DNA of 64,000 nt from Saprospiraceae bacterium. GTDB taxonomy: Bacteria; Bacteroidota; Bacteroidia; Chitinophagales; Saprospiraceae. Shown one piece after another: positions 18,275 through 27,194 of the stretch. Numbering within the stretch: position 1 is the first letter of the stretch; every line of letters begins with the position of its first letter. The notes beneath the pieces were generated by a model. It saw only the letters and a program-made list of their open reading frames with translations, was not told where the DNA came from and made no database searches. The stretch lies in NCBI GenBank assembly GCA_016714025.1, contig JADJOB010000002.1, positions 231,501 to 295,500 on the forward strand, in the 5' to 3' direction. A program made the position numbers and the translations under genes.

Positions 18275-18349
18275 TGGGAGATACTGGGTTCGAACCAGTG
18301 ACCCTCTGCTTGTAAGGCAGATGCTCTGAACCAGCTGAGCTAATCTCCC
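18275..18349 (-). tRNA. tRNA-Val (anticodon TAC)
   Basis: A 75-nt cloverleaf on the minus strand. The acceptor stem is GGGAGAT with ATCTCCC, followed by A as discriminator base. The D arm carries AGCTCAGCTGG, the anticodon stem TCTGC/GCAGA encloses the loop CTTACAA with anticodon TAC, and the T arm is CTGGTTCGAACCCAG. CCA is not encoded. A terminator follows directly. Confidence 0.95.
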
Positions 18350-18360
18350 TTTTTATTTTA

Positions 18361-18425
18361 TCTCCGTTGATCCTTGACCCTGGCGCTTCTAGCGCCATGC
18401 TCTGAACCAGCTGAGCTAATCTCCC
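18361..18425 (-). pseudogene. Broken tRNA copy (5-prime half of tRNA-Val duplicated)
   Basis: The 29 bases at 18397-18425 are identical to the 5-prime end and D arm of the neighbouring tRNA-Val (18321-18349). On the minus strand the copy continues with a different, perfect 5-bp anticodon-like stem (TGGCG/CGCCA) around CTAGAAG. Then a sequence follows with no TTCGA T-loop and no 3-prime acceptor strand able to pair with GGGAGAT. It cannot fold as a full tRNA, so I read it as a remnant of tRNA duplication or recombination. Confidence 0.7.
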
Positions 18426-18514
18426 GAATTCAATAGGGGCTGCAAATATAATGGAGCTGTCTTTTATTACAAAACAAATTTAAAATTTAAATTATTGTAT
18501 TGATATTCAGGCCT

Positions 18515-19966
18515 TTAGAATGATTGGACTTCCGATTTTAAGCGTATAAAATCGCGTAAATCTATCATCTTTAATAAGATTGCCAGGAAAAGGATCCCAA
18601 CCAAAGATAAGCTCATTCCAATACGCCAATCGTCAATATTGGATTTTAAGAGAGAACTTACACAATAGGCCATGAGCATTAGAAAAATCATTTTTAACCA
18701 AAAGATTGATTTTAAATGGATGATTTGTTTTTGCTGTAAGTAAATGATTTGAATACCAAACAAAAAACTATGCGTAATGACCGTGACGTATGCTACTCCA
18801 ATCAATTGTAAACTTTTAATCAAGTAAACATTTAATATAAAGCTAATAATACCCGCCAACATGTAAAATAAAAACAATTGCCGCTCTTTGTGTATTGCTT
18901 GAAATAAGGCTCCAAAAATATAATTTAAACTCGCTGGTAAAAAAGAAAGCATTACTAAACAAAAAATAAACTCCCAATAATTGTTGTTTTGATTGTATAG
19001 TAAATTCATGATTTCCTTTGCATAAAAACAACTGCTCATAACCAATGCAATTGTAAATGCAAACAATAAATTCAAAGCCATTTTTAATAACTCTGTCAGT
19101 TTTTCTTCATCCTTGTATAAAACTGAAAACATTGCCAGCAATAAACTTCCAAATGCAAGAGAAACCATGCTGGATGCTTCAAAAATACGCATAGAGGCCG
19201 CATAAATTCCAGCTTGTTCATCACCATTTTCAAGCCATTTGCCTATTAATAACACATCCAACTTATTATAGATCGTACTAAATAAAAAAATCAGGCTAAA
19301 TGGAATGCAAGCCTTTATAATGGGCTTCAACTGCATAAAATGGAAAGTCGGCCAGTTTATCCGAATCCCCTTAAATAACAAAAAACAAAGAGCAAGAACC
19401 AAGCAACAGCCAATCGAAACGGTTTGAATCCAAACAAATCCTTGAATACTCAAATACTGTTTTAATTCAGGATACCACAAAATTAAAGCCCCAAAAACAA
19501 TCAACAAGACCCGATCTAAAATGGAAAAGAAACTATCCGTTTTATAATAACCTAATCCGGAAATTACCGATCGAATGAAAAATACCGCACTGATTAAAAT
19601 CTGATTGAATACTAAATGCAGAATTAATGCAATTTGGATCTTTTCATAATCAAAAACCAGGATAATCAGTACAATACAAATTGTGTACAAAAAAGAAAGT
19701 ATGATTTTTAGACCTATTAATTGATTGAAATTATTTTCAATGTTGGCTCTGTTTTGACTTACATAACGATTGGTATAATTTTGAATTCCAAAATCATTGA
19801 TGAACTGAAATAACAAAGTAAAATTGAGTAGTTTATAATATAAACCATAATCCGTCGTACCCAAAACCAATTGAAATTGACGGTCTATCCCCAAAAGGTA
19901 GATGGCTTTAACAAACAAATTCAAGCCAAGTAATAAGACAATATTAATTGCAAAGGTCTTTTTCAT
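18515..19966 (-). CDS. Wzx-like polysaccharide flippase, MATE/MOP superfamily
   Basis: A 483-residue inner-membrane protein with about 12-14 hydrophobic segments. The pattern fits the oligosaccharide flippase family, which moves lipid-linked sugar units across the inner membrane: an N-terminal helix pair, NDFGIQNYTNRYVS in the first long loop, and KLDVLLIGKWLENGDEQAGIYAASMRIFE mid-protein. No glycosyltransferase or sugar-nucleotide gene is beside it, so it is an isolated copy. Its substrate is unknown. It is divergent from the next plus-strand gene, with a 101-bp gap. Confidence 0.82.
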   Translation of the reverse strand: MKKTFAINIVLLLGLNLFVKAIYLLGIDRQFQLVLGTTDYGLYYKLLNFTLLFQFINDFGIQNYTNRYVSQNRANIENNFNQLIGLKIILSFLYTICIVLIILVFDYEKIQIALILHLVFNQILISAVFFIRSVISGLGYYKTDSFFSILDRVLLIVFGALILWYPELKQYLSIQGFVWIQTVSIGCCLVLALCFLLFKGIRINWPTFHFMQLKPIIKACIPFSLIFLFSTIYNKLDVLLIGKWLENGDEQAGIYAASMRIFEASSMVSLAFGSLLLAMFSVLYKDEEKLTELLKMALNLLFAFTIALVMSSCFYAKEIMNLLYNQNNNYWEFIFCLVMLSFLPASLNYIFGALFQAIHKERQLFLFYMLAGIISFILNVYLIKSLQLIGVAYVTVITHSFLFGIQIIYLQQKQIIHLKSIFWLKMIFLMLMAYCVSSLLKSNIDDWRIGMSLSLVGILFLAILLKMIDLRDFIRLKSEVQSF

Positions 19967-20067
19967 GAAGGGTTTGCAAGATACAAAGCATTCTCAAGCG
20001 ATTTGATTCGAATAGACTTATTACATTCAATTGAAATATACTACATTGTCATTAAATTGAATTTATT

Positions 20068-22482
20068 ATGCCACATACCATTCGCATATTTCTTTTTACC
20101 ATTGTATTATTTATTATAAATCAGGGAATTGCGCAATCAATCCGCTTCCAAAAAACTTACGGCCCACAGGTCTTTGTCCCAGGAAGTAAAAATAACGAAG
20201 CCAGTTTTTATGATGTGGAAACACTTTCTGATGATGGATTTGTAACGCTTGGATTTCTGACAGACACTTTGACGCCTCAGCATTCAGAAGGCTTTATTAG
20301 TCGTTATGATTGCACCGGCCACGTGCTGTGGACTAAATCCTTGGGTGCTTCAGGAGCTCCTACCAACACCAATGCAGGCATCGTTGAAACTTCGGAAGGC
20401 GATATCGTTTTCAGCTTTAACCTTGGAACCGGCTTTTTTCTTGCATCCATTTTAGCAGGACGAATTTCAAAATCAGGACAGGTCATTTGGATGAAACGCA
20501 TTGGCAACAATACCGAATTCGGGAGAGATTTAGTCCAAACTCCGGATGGAGGTTTTGTTATAGTAGGAAATACTGCTTTCTACGGTACAGATAAAATTGC
20601 TGCAGACATTTATATATTGAAACTGGATGCTATGGGAAATATCTTGTGGTCAAAAACTTTTGGCAATCCTGCAGGAACTTATGACGAAGCTTATGCTGTA
20701 AAGCTCGACTCAAAAGGAAATCTGATTGTCACAGGTCGATGCATTGCGGATGCTACATTTCAGGCATTTATTTTAAAAGCTGATCCTATTGGGAATCCCA
20801 TTGCATTTAAAACCTATGGATACACCAATCAGAGTACCAGTGCATTTGATTTATTGGTAGACGCACAGGATAATTATCTGATTACGGGATATACTACCAT
20901 TTTGGAAATCGACTATACCAGCTCTGCAAGTGACCCATTTTTAATTAAAGTGGATAGTGCCATGAATACCGTATTTGCAAATGTTTATGAAGTTAACTAT
21001 GGACGAGACCTTAGCACGATCGGTGAGGGTCTTGCATTATTAAACAATGGAGACTATGCAATTGGTGTAAGTACTTTGTCTTTTTCAGCCCATGATATTT
21101 CAGGACCCAATGCTCCCAATAAAAATGCATTGTACGTCATTCGAAAAGATGGTAGCATACGGAAAGCATTTTTATACAACATGCACGGCTCTCAGTATAC
21201 CCGTGTGCGAAAAAGCAGCATGGGCTCTGTTTTATTGGGTGGATTTTCAAGAGCCTATACTGATAAAAATGTCAGTCAGGGTTTGATTATCAAAACGGAT
21301 AACCAATTTCTTTCAGGTTGCCATGATATTGATGTAACCCCTGAATTAGCAATTTACAAACCCACCTGGCAGATAGCTGACTTTAGCTATCAATTAAAAT
21401 CAGGACATCGCATTATTGATTATATTAACTACAAGGATTCTTTATTAAAAGAATTCACATTATGCGAAGAAATTCCCTTACTGACACCAGAATTTGATGC
21501 GCCTAGTGTGGTGTGCCCTGGCGAAGTTCAGTTCATCGATCAATCTGCTGGTCCTGGAACAGGTTATTGGATCATTGATCAAGATACCATTCGACAGGAT
21601 GGTGATCTTAAATACTTATTTCATAATCCCGGAACGTATGCCGTGACACGGGTTTTGCAATTTAGCTGTGTGGTAAAAAGCATAACTAAAAATCTGATTG
21701 TAAAATCCGGTTTTGTAGATACTGTTTTTGCAAGCATTTGCGAAGGATCTAGTTTCTCTTTTAAAGGAAAAAATTTTGACAAAGAGGGAATTAATTTACT
21801 TACAATTCCTGGACAAAGCGGAGTTTGCGATTCAACATATATAATTGATATTAAAAAAATCAAAGTCGATTCAACCACGATTTCTCAGGAATACTGCGGT
21901 AAAGAATTTAATCTCCACAATCAAAGCTATACAAATCCCGGTAAATATCAATTGATTCTTAAGAGTCAAGCAGCTTGTGACAGCTTGATAATAAATTTGA
22001 ACCTTTCTAAGGTTTATAAAACAGATACCCTTATTGAATTAGACACAGTATATTTTTGCGATCATTTTCAATATGGTGATACAATCCTAACCAAATCCGG
22101 TATTTATCAAAAAGTTGCCTTTGATACCCTTGATGATTGTGGCATTAAATATTTTAATGCTGTTTTAATAGATGACTGTGATTGCTTAAAATTTCCAAAT
22201 GTTTTTACTCCCGATAATGGCGATCAATTAAATAATGATTTTAGGCCTGCAAATAAATGTGGGGATGTAATTGAAGAGTATAAGATAAAAATTTACAATC
22301 GATGGGGACAAATTATTTACGACTATTCAGGAGATTATAAAATTGGTTGGGATGGGAAATTTAAATCTTTACCAGCTCCCGTCGAAACCTACATGTACCT
22401 GGCAGAATATAAAATTCGTTATATTGAAAACCAAGCAGCTGTAACTAAACTAAAATCCGGATCCTTTAGTATCATCAGGTAG
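20068..22482 (+). CDS. Large secreted protein with gliding-motility-type (B-type) T9SS C-terminal domain
   Basis: An 804-residue secreted protein. It has a signal peptide (to about 22), a propeller-like first half (residues 40-430) with repeated blades such as TPDGGFVIVGNT, SKGNLIVTGR and NNGDYAIGVST, then a PKD-like segment (about 475-545), cysteine-bearing segments (GEVQ, SICEGSSFSF, EYCGKEFNLH) and a B-type CTD: FPNVFTPDNGD, YNRWGQIIYD and GWDGKF. B-type cargo is usually held at the surface by a partner rather than by A-LPS. Ligand and role are unknown. Confidence 0.85.
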   Translation: MPHTIRIFLFTIVLFIINQGIAQSIRFQKTYGPQVFVPGSKNNEASFYDVETLSDDGFVTLGFLTDTLTPQHSEGFISRYDCTGHVLWTKSLGASGAPTNTNAGIVETSEGDIVFSFNLGTGFFLASILAGRISKSGQVIWMKRIGNNTEFGRDLVQTPDGGFVIVGNTAFYGTDKIAADIYILKLDAMGNILWSKTFGNPAGTYDEAYAVKLDSKGNLIVTGRCIADATFQAFILKADPIGNPIAFKTYGYTNQSTSAFDLLVDAQDNYLITGYTTILEIDYTSSASDPFLIKVDSAMNTVFANVYEVNYGRDLSTIGEGLALLNNGDYAIGVSTLSFSAHDISGPNAPNKNALYVIRKDGSIRKAFLYNMHGSQYTRVRKSSMGSVLLGGFSRAYTDKNVSQGLIIKTDNQFLSGCHDIDVTPELAIYKPTWQIADFSYQLKSGHRIIDYINYKDSLLKEFTLCEEIPLLTPEFDAPSVVCPGEVQFIDQSAGPGTGYWIIDQDTIRQDGDLKYLFHNPGTYAVTRVLQFSCVVKSITKNLIVKSGFVDTVFASICEGSSFSFKGKNFDKEGINLLTIPGQSGVCDSTYIIDIKKIKVDSTTISQEYCGKEFNLHNQSYTNPGKYQLILKSQAACDSLIINLNLSKVYKTDTLIELDTVYFCDHFQYGDTILTKSGIYQKVAFDTLDDCGIKYFNAVLIDDCDCLKFPNVFTPDNGDQLNNDFRPANKCGDVIEEYKIKIYNRWGQIIYDYSGDYKIGWDGKFKSLPAPVETYMYLAEYKIRYIENQAAVTKLKSGSFSIIR

Positions 22483-22510
22483 ATTTTAATCTTAATTACA
22501 AGATACAAAG

Positions 22511-23611
22511 ATGATTAATCAGAAGAACATACAAACCGAAGTAGATGCAGGTTTTTTATATTCCTATTTAGCAGAAACAGAAAGTGATCCGAATGTTGCT
22601 AAGATTTTTTATGAAATGGCCGACATTGAATCCGGTCATGCAAAAGCTTTTCTTGCCAAAAATAGTATCGGACTTTCAAAATTACCTAAACCATCCTGGA
22701 GAGCGAAAACTTTAAAAATGGTTGGAAAATTTTTCGGAAACGATTATGTTCTTGGTGTATTGTTAGATACTGAAAAAAGTATTTCTAATGCTATTTTAAA
22801 AACAAGATCTGAAGGGAAAACAAATCCATCTATTTCTGATACTGCGCATGTGAGTATCTTAAAGAATATACTTAACACGAATACCACGATATCTGGAACA
22901 AGCCTTGCTCGTTTTGAAAAAAGGCACCGTTCCGTTGGAGGCAATGCATTGCGGGCAGCTGTTTTAGGAGGAAATGATGGACTGGTCTCCAATTTTAGTT
23001 TAGTTATGGGGATTGCAGGTGCAACCAGTGGACAAAATGAAGTATTGTTGACTGGCTTGGCAGGATTATTGGCAGGAGCCTTATCCATGTCCTTGGGTGA
23101 ATGGATTTCGGTTAAAAGTTCGCAAGAGCTCTATGAAAATCAAATGCAATTGGAACTGGATGAATTGGAAAGTAATCCTGAAGGAGAAGAAAGAGAAATG
23201 GCTTTAATTTATATTGCAAAGGGTATTCCAGAAGATCAGGCTCGAAAAATGGCCAGTGAATTGATTAAAAATACAAAACAAGCTCATCAATTATTGGTCA
23301 AAGAAGAATTAGGGATTAATCCGGAGGAATTAAAAGGTTCTGCAATGGAAGCTGCCATAACTTCATTTATATTATTTGCGGTTGGGGCCGTTATTCCTGT
23401 GATTCCTTATTTTTTTATTGGTGGCATGAAAGCCGTTTTCTTTAGTGCCGGATTGAGTGCTATTGGATTATTTATAATTGGTTCGTCCATTACTTTATTC
23501 ACAGGAAAAAATGTTTGGTATTCTGGTATAAGGCAAGTTCTTTTTGGTTTAATGGCTGCTGCAATAACTTTTGGCATTGGAAGTTTGATTGGTGTTTCAA
23601 TTGCCGGTTAA
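22511..23611 (+). CDS. Ferritin-like domain fused to VIT1/CCC1 family transporter (MbfA-type)
   Basis: A 366-residue protein. The N-terminal about 130 residues form a ferritin/rubrerythrin-like helical bundle with candidate di-iron ligands (Glu10, Glu22, Glu35, Glu40, His43 in EVDAGFLYSYLAETE and MADIESGHAK). The C-terminal part is a VIT1/CCC1 iron-manganese transporter: GGNDGLVSNFSLVMGIAGA, GALSMSLGEWISV, the acidic cytosolic helix ELDELESNPEGEEREM, and hydrophobic helices to the end. Related MbfA/Er-VIT proteins export iron using the ferritin-like domain as sensor or donor. The fusion is inferred to work in iron detoxification. Confidence 0.88.
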   Translation: MINQKNIQTEVDAGFLYSYLAETESDPNVAKIFYEMADIESGHAKAFLAKNSIGLSKLPKPSWRAKTLKMVGKFFGNDYVLGVLLDTEKSISNAILKTRSEGKTNPSISDTAHVSILKNILNTNTTISGTSLARFEKRHRSVGGNALRAAVLGGNDGLVSNFSLVMGIAGATSGQNEVLLTGLAGLLAGALSMSLGEWISVKSSQELYENQMQLELDELESNPEGEEREMALIYIAKGIPEDQARKMASELIKNTKQAHQLLVKEELGINPEELKGSAMEAAITSFILFAVGAVIPVIPYFFIGGMKAVFFSAGLSAIGLFIIGSSITLFTGKNVWYSGIRQVLFGLMAAAITFGIGSLIGVSIAG

Positions 23612-23656
23612 TTTTCATTCAATGCAATTAATATTGAAGATCACTAAATCAAAAAG

Positions 23657-24439
23657 ATGAATTTAAAAATAAGTTATTACCTATTATTTGCTTTCATGTC
23701 CTTTGTATCTTACTCGCAAATAGAACCAGAACGTCATCTGATACCGAAATCAGAAACCTTAAATTCAACTGACAAATTATTAAAGTTTGATTACAAGCAA
23801 TTGATACTTCCTTCAATTGGAATTGTGTATGGAATTGTAGGCATTGAAAATCATACGTTGCGATTTATTAATGGTACGATACAACATGAGCTTGGAGAAC
23901 ATATAGATCGCAAATTAAGTATTGACGATTTTAGTCAGTATGCACCGGCTGCATGTGGATTGGGTCTTGATATTTTTGGTTTAAATTCTAAACACAGTTT
24001 AAAGCAACGAAGTATTGCATTGACCTGTTCCTACATCATTATGACTGCTGTCGTTTTGAGTTTAAAATATAGTACCAAGATTGAACGTCCTGATAAAACT
24101 TCATTTAATTCGTTTCCTTCCGGACATACTGCAACTGCATTTGCCGGTGCAGAGTTTTTATGGCAGGAATACAAGGATCATTCTATCTGGATTGGGATAG
24201 CAGGTTATACTATTGCAACAGGAACGGGAGTATTTAGAATGCTTAATAACAGACATTGGTTGACCGATATCGCAACAGGAGCCGGTATTGGAATGCTGAG
24301 CACGAAACTAGCCTATTGGCTCTATCCGGGTATCAATCGAACCTTATTTAGGCAGACTCAAAAGTCGGTAGGAATGGGTATTTCTCCGGATTTTTCTACT
24401 GATTATTTTGGTATAAAGATCTCAATATCAGGAATATAA
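23657..24439 (+). CDS. PAP2 superfamily phosphatase, exported
   Basis: A 260-residue phosphatidic-acid-phosphatase-type protein with a signal-like N-terminus ending near SYSQ (20). The three catalytic motifs are intact: KIERPD (Arg144, Pro145), PSGH (154-157) and R-x5-H-x3-D (Arg194, His200, Asp204 in RMLNNRHWLTD). It probably dephosphorylates a lipid phosphate or pyrophosphate at the outer face of the inner membrane or in the periplasm. A 45-bp gap separates it from the VIT gene. Confidence 0.86.
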   Translation: MNLKISYYLLFAFMSFVSYSQIEPERHLIPKSETLNSTDKLLKFDYKQLILPSIGIVYGIVGIENHTLRFINGTIQHELGEHIDRKLSIDDFSQYAPAACGLGLDIFGLNSKHSLKQRSIALTCSYIIMTAVVLSLKYSTKIERPDKTSFNSFPSGHTATAFAGAEFLWQEYKDHSIWIGIAGYTIATGTGVFRMLNNRHWLTDIATGAGIGMLSTKLAYWLYPGINRTLFRQTQKSVGMGISPDFSTDYFGIKISISGI

Positions 24440-24551
24440 CTCAAATTAAAGGATTTTTTACCCGTATAATTATCATGAATTACTTAAAGGGAAGAATTAC
24501 TAAATCATTTAAAATATTTAGATGAAACAAGTATATTTGCCCTCCCTTTTA

Positions 24552-24622
24552 GGTCGGGTGGCCGAGTGGCTAGGCTCAGCTCTGCAAAAGCTGCTACAGC
24601 GGTTCGAATCCGCTCTCGACCT
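24552..24622 (+). tRNA. tRNA-Cys (anticodon GCA)
   Basis: A 71-nt cloverleaf. The acceptor stem GGTCGGG pairs with CTCGACC and is followed by the discriminator T (U73, the tRNA-Cys identity base). The anticodon stem CAGCT/AGCTG encloses CTGCAAA with anticodon GCA, and the T arm is GCGGTTCGAATCCGC. CCA is not encoded. Confidence 0.93.
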
Positions 24623-24635
24623 CAACAATCACATT

Positions 24636-24667
24636 TCCCCTTATTCTCCCGGATAAGGGGATTTTTA
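24636..24667 (+). terminator. Intrinsic terminator after tRNA-Cys
   Basis: Stem ccccttat / ataagggg around a short loop (tctcccgg), followed by atttttatttta. It lies 14 bp past the tRNA 3-prime end on the plus strand. Confidence 0.8.
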
Positions 24668-24706
24668 TTTTAGTTTATATTGTTTCAAGGAACAGCAAAA
24701 TTCCTT

Positions 24707-25750
24707 TTATTTTATCAACAACAATTTATTGCTAATTGTCTTTCCATTAAATTGGATTAAACAGGAATAATTGCCGGCTGGCATATTGCTAGCATCCCAT
24801 TCTACTTCATGCGTTCCGCTTTCTTCAATTTTATCAATTAGCTCAGCGCATTGAATTCCATTCGCATTGTAAATGCTAACTTTTACCCTTCCTTTCTCCG
24901 GTAGCTGATAACTGATTTTTGTATTGCTATGAAATGGATTTGGAAAATTTTCATTTTTAAAATCTTGGACAGACTTTTCATCGGCAACAGAAGTCAATAC
25001 GGCTAACACACTGGTTTCCCATGAAGTGCCTACCCGAATGGCGTCGATTTTAATGTCACAACCGAGCATACCTGTTTGTGCATAATTATTGCTTAAACAA
25101 ACAAATGCTTGTCCTGTGAAATCATCCCCATCAATGGTTCCTGCCAATGGAATATTAGGTTCTTCAGCGGGCACTCCATTTGTAAATACATACAACCTGG
25201 ATGAATCATTGCTTGTACCTGGATAAATGGCATATTTCAGAACGACGAGGTAAGTTTTATGTATCTCAAAAGTTGAATTACTAAAATCTACAATTCCAAT
25301 CTTCCGAACACCCAGGTTAAAGCTTGTGTCAGTTAGCCTTTTAATATGTAAAGCAGTATTAAGATTGGTGCCACCTGTATTTGGATTGAAAGAAATGCAG
25401 TATCCTTGTGTAAGGGTCGTAGGCAGGCTATCAACTTTAATTAATAAAGACATGTATGCTGCACCTGAAGTAATGTCTGGACTAAATCTTCTCAAAATAA
25501 CATCTCCTTCACCTGCATTTTTAATTTGGCTGCAATTCCCCCGACCCGATCCAACATATCCATCATATTCAAGTCCGGGAGAAACGACTTTAATATTGAA
25601 ATCTGAATTTATACCACTGCGATACCAATTGCCTAAATTTTCTAAACTATCAATTGGATCAAAAATAAAATCTTCTGTAAGTACATTTTGGGAATATAAA
25701 CTGAACCCACCTAGCAGGGTAAAAAATAAAGACAGGTAGCCGTTTTTCAT
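24707..25750 (-). CDS. T9SS-secreted protein with A-type C-terminal domain
   Basis: A 347-residue secreted protein with a signal peptide to about 20 (LGGFSLYSQ). The middle (about 25-250) is strand-rich with GSGRGNC, the pattern of a concanavalin-like or carbohydrate-binding sandwich; no catalytic motif is visible. The C-terminal about 80 residues are a T9SS sorting domain (NFPNPFHSNTKISYQLPE, VSIYNANG, MPAGNYSCLI) ending in a basic tail. Function unknown. Confidence 0.8.
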   Translation of the reverse strand: MKNGYLSLFFTLLGGFSLYSQNVLTEDFIFDPIDSLENLGNWYRSGINSDFNIKVVSPGLEYDGYVGSGRGNCSQIKNAGEGDVILRRFSPDITSGAAYMSLLIKVDSLPTTLTQGYCISFNPNTGGTNLNTALHIKRLTDTSFNLGVRKIGIVDFSNSTFEIHKTYLVVLKYAIYPGTSNDSSRLYVFTNGVPAEEPNIPLAGTIDGDDFTGQAFVCLSNNYAQTGMLGCDIKIDAIRVGTSWETSVLAVLTSVADEKSVQDFKNENFPNPFHSNTKISYQLPEKGRVKVSIYNANGIQCAELIDKIEESGTHEVEWDASNMPAGNYSCLIQFNGKTISNKLLLIK

Positions 25751-26024
25751 TGCAATATGTTTTTTAATTAATTTTTTTCAAAAGGGGAATTAAAGTCCCT
25801 AGATCAGATTTAATAAATTTATTTGGAATATTCCAGAACAAAATTAAAAATATTTTCAATAAACATTAGTTTTTATTAAAATTCTAATCTTAAGGATTCC
25901 GCATCCGTTCAATACCATAATTATTAGAATGAGTCTTATTCTAACAAATTAATTCTAAGCTTAGCTTGTTACAACTTAACTTGCGACTGATATTTAATTT
26001 CTACCTTTACACAAATCTGTTATC

Positions 26025-26627
26025 ATGCCTATATATAAAATAAGCTTGTATTTGGTATCCTTAACACTTTCCTCCTTTTTCCTTTCATGCGAAAAAGATC
26101 CGGAAACCATTATAAAAACAGTAACTGTGACCGATACCTTAGTAATCCATAAAACGGATACGTTAATTCTAAAACAATACATTGAGGATTCTGCAACAAC
26201 CTTTATTTTGTCCAGGCATACTGAAACTACAGGAATCGGTACAGATCCATCGCTTAGCGCCTTGGGACAAGAACGAGCCACTGAATTGGCCCGGGTTCTA
26301 AAAAATACTAAAATTCAGGCTGTGTATTCTACAAACTACAACCGCACCAAAGAAACAAGTTCAAAAATTGCATCCAATAACTCCGTATCCACACAAATTT
26401 ATGACCCTGCTAAATTGGACGAATTGGTAAACTCCATTTTGAATCAATACCACAATCAGGTAGCTTACATTGTAGGACATTCAAATACCACCAATGTCTT
26501 ACTCAATATTCTTATTGGTACCAATGTATATGGCAACATACCAGATTCTGAATATGATAATCTCTATATTGTCAATGTAAGTTCAAAGGGACATGCAAAG
26601 GTTTTGCATTTGAAATATGGAAAATAA
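26025..26627 (+). CDS. Histidine phosphatase family lipoprotein
   Basis: A 200-residue protein with a lipoprotein signal ending at FLSC (Cys22). A short Thr-rich linker leads to a phosphoglycerate-mutase-like fold. The catalytic histidine motif is SRHTET (Arg64, His65, a variant of RHGET), the second arginine is Arg107 in NYNRTKE, and the late histidine is His152 in VGHSN. Residues for the phosphohistidine pathway are therefore present. It would act in the periplasm or on the outer membrane. The substrate is unknown. Confidence 0.82.
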   Translation: MPIYKISLYLVSLTLSSFFLSCEKDPETIIKTVTVTDTLVIHKTDTLILKQYIEDSATTFILSRHTETTGIGTDPSLSALGQERATELARVLKNTKIQAVYSTNYNRTKETSSKIASNNSVSTQIYDPAKLDELVNSILNQYHNQVAYIVGHSNTTNVLLNILIGTNVYGNIPDSEYDNLYIVNVSSKGHAKVLHLKYGK

Positions 26628-26696
26628 TTTTCAACACTATTAATAATAATTGCTGTTTTCTTAATGCCAATTTAATTCCAATAAATTATACTTTTT

Positions 26697-27053
26697 ATGA
26701 AACACATCATGCTTTATACCTTATTCTTAATCACAATGAATGGAATTCATGCTCAAACAGTGAATGGGGTTCCTATGGATTCGATTAAAACTGATTATGT
26801 TGAGATTGTCGGAACTGAAAAGTTTCTCTCAACCAAAATGAATGTTGAAATTGATTTTGGTCAGCGACAAAAATACTGGTCCCAGAAAGATACCCGGCTG
26901 GTTGACGAACAGGGTAAAAGTCTGGAATTAAACAGCATGATCGATGCGCTCAATTTTATGTCCAAACATGGCTATTCATTTATTGATTCATACATCGTTA
27001 CGAAAGATGGAATCAATGTATATCACTATATACTTAAAAGAATAAACGATTGA
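26697..27053 (+). CDS. Small secreted protein, unknown function
   Basis: A 118-residue protein with a signal peptide ending near IHAQ (20). The rest is mixed alpha/beta with WSQKDTRLVDEQGK and a C-terminal MIDALNFMSKHGYSFI helix. No family is recognised. It starts 69 bp after the histidine phosphatase gene, so they may share a transcript. Confidence 0.65.
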   Translation: MKHIMLYTLFLITMNGIHAQTVNGVPMDSIKTDYVEIVGTEKFLSTKMNVEIDFGQRQKYWSQKDTRLVDEQGKSLELNSMIDALNFMSKHGYSFIDSYIVTKDGINVYHYILKRIND

Positions 27054-27194
27054 ATACGCTTGACTTGATTTAAAATCGGATCTGTAACTTCATCTTCTAT
27101 TCAGAGGATTTCAGTTGCTTATTTAAATTTCTACCAATCCATCTAAATTATTTTCCACAAATAGTGATTGAATTTTGTTGTACTTTTATAGGCA

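Noticed and set aside
18361..18425. Functional second tRNA (anticodon AGA)
   Set aside because: The T loop TTCGA is missing and the 3-prime side cannot pair with the acceptor strand.
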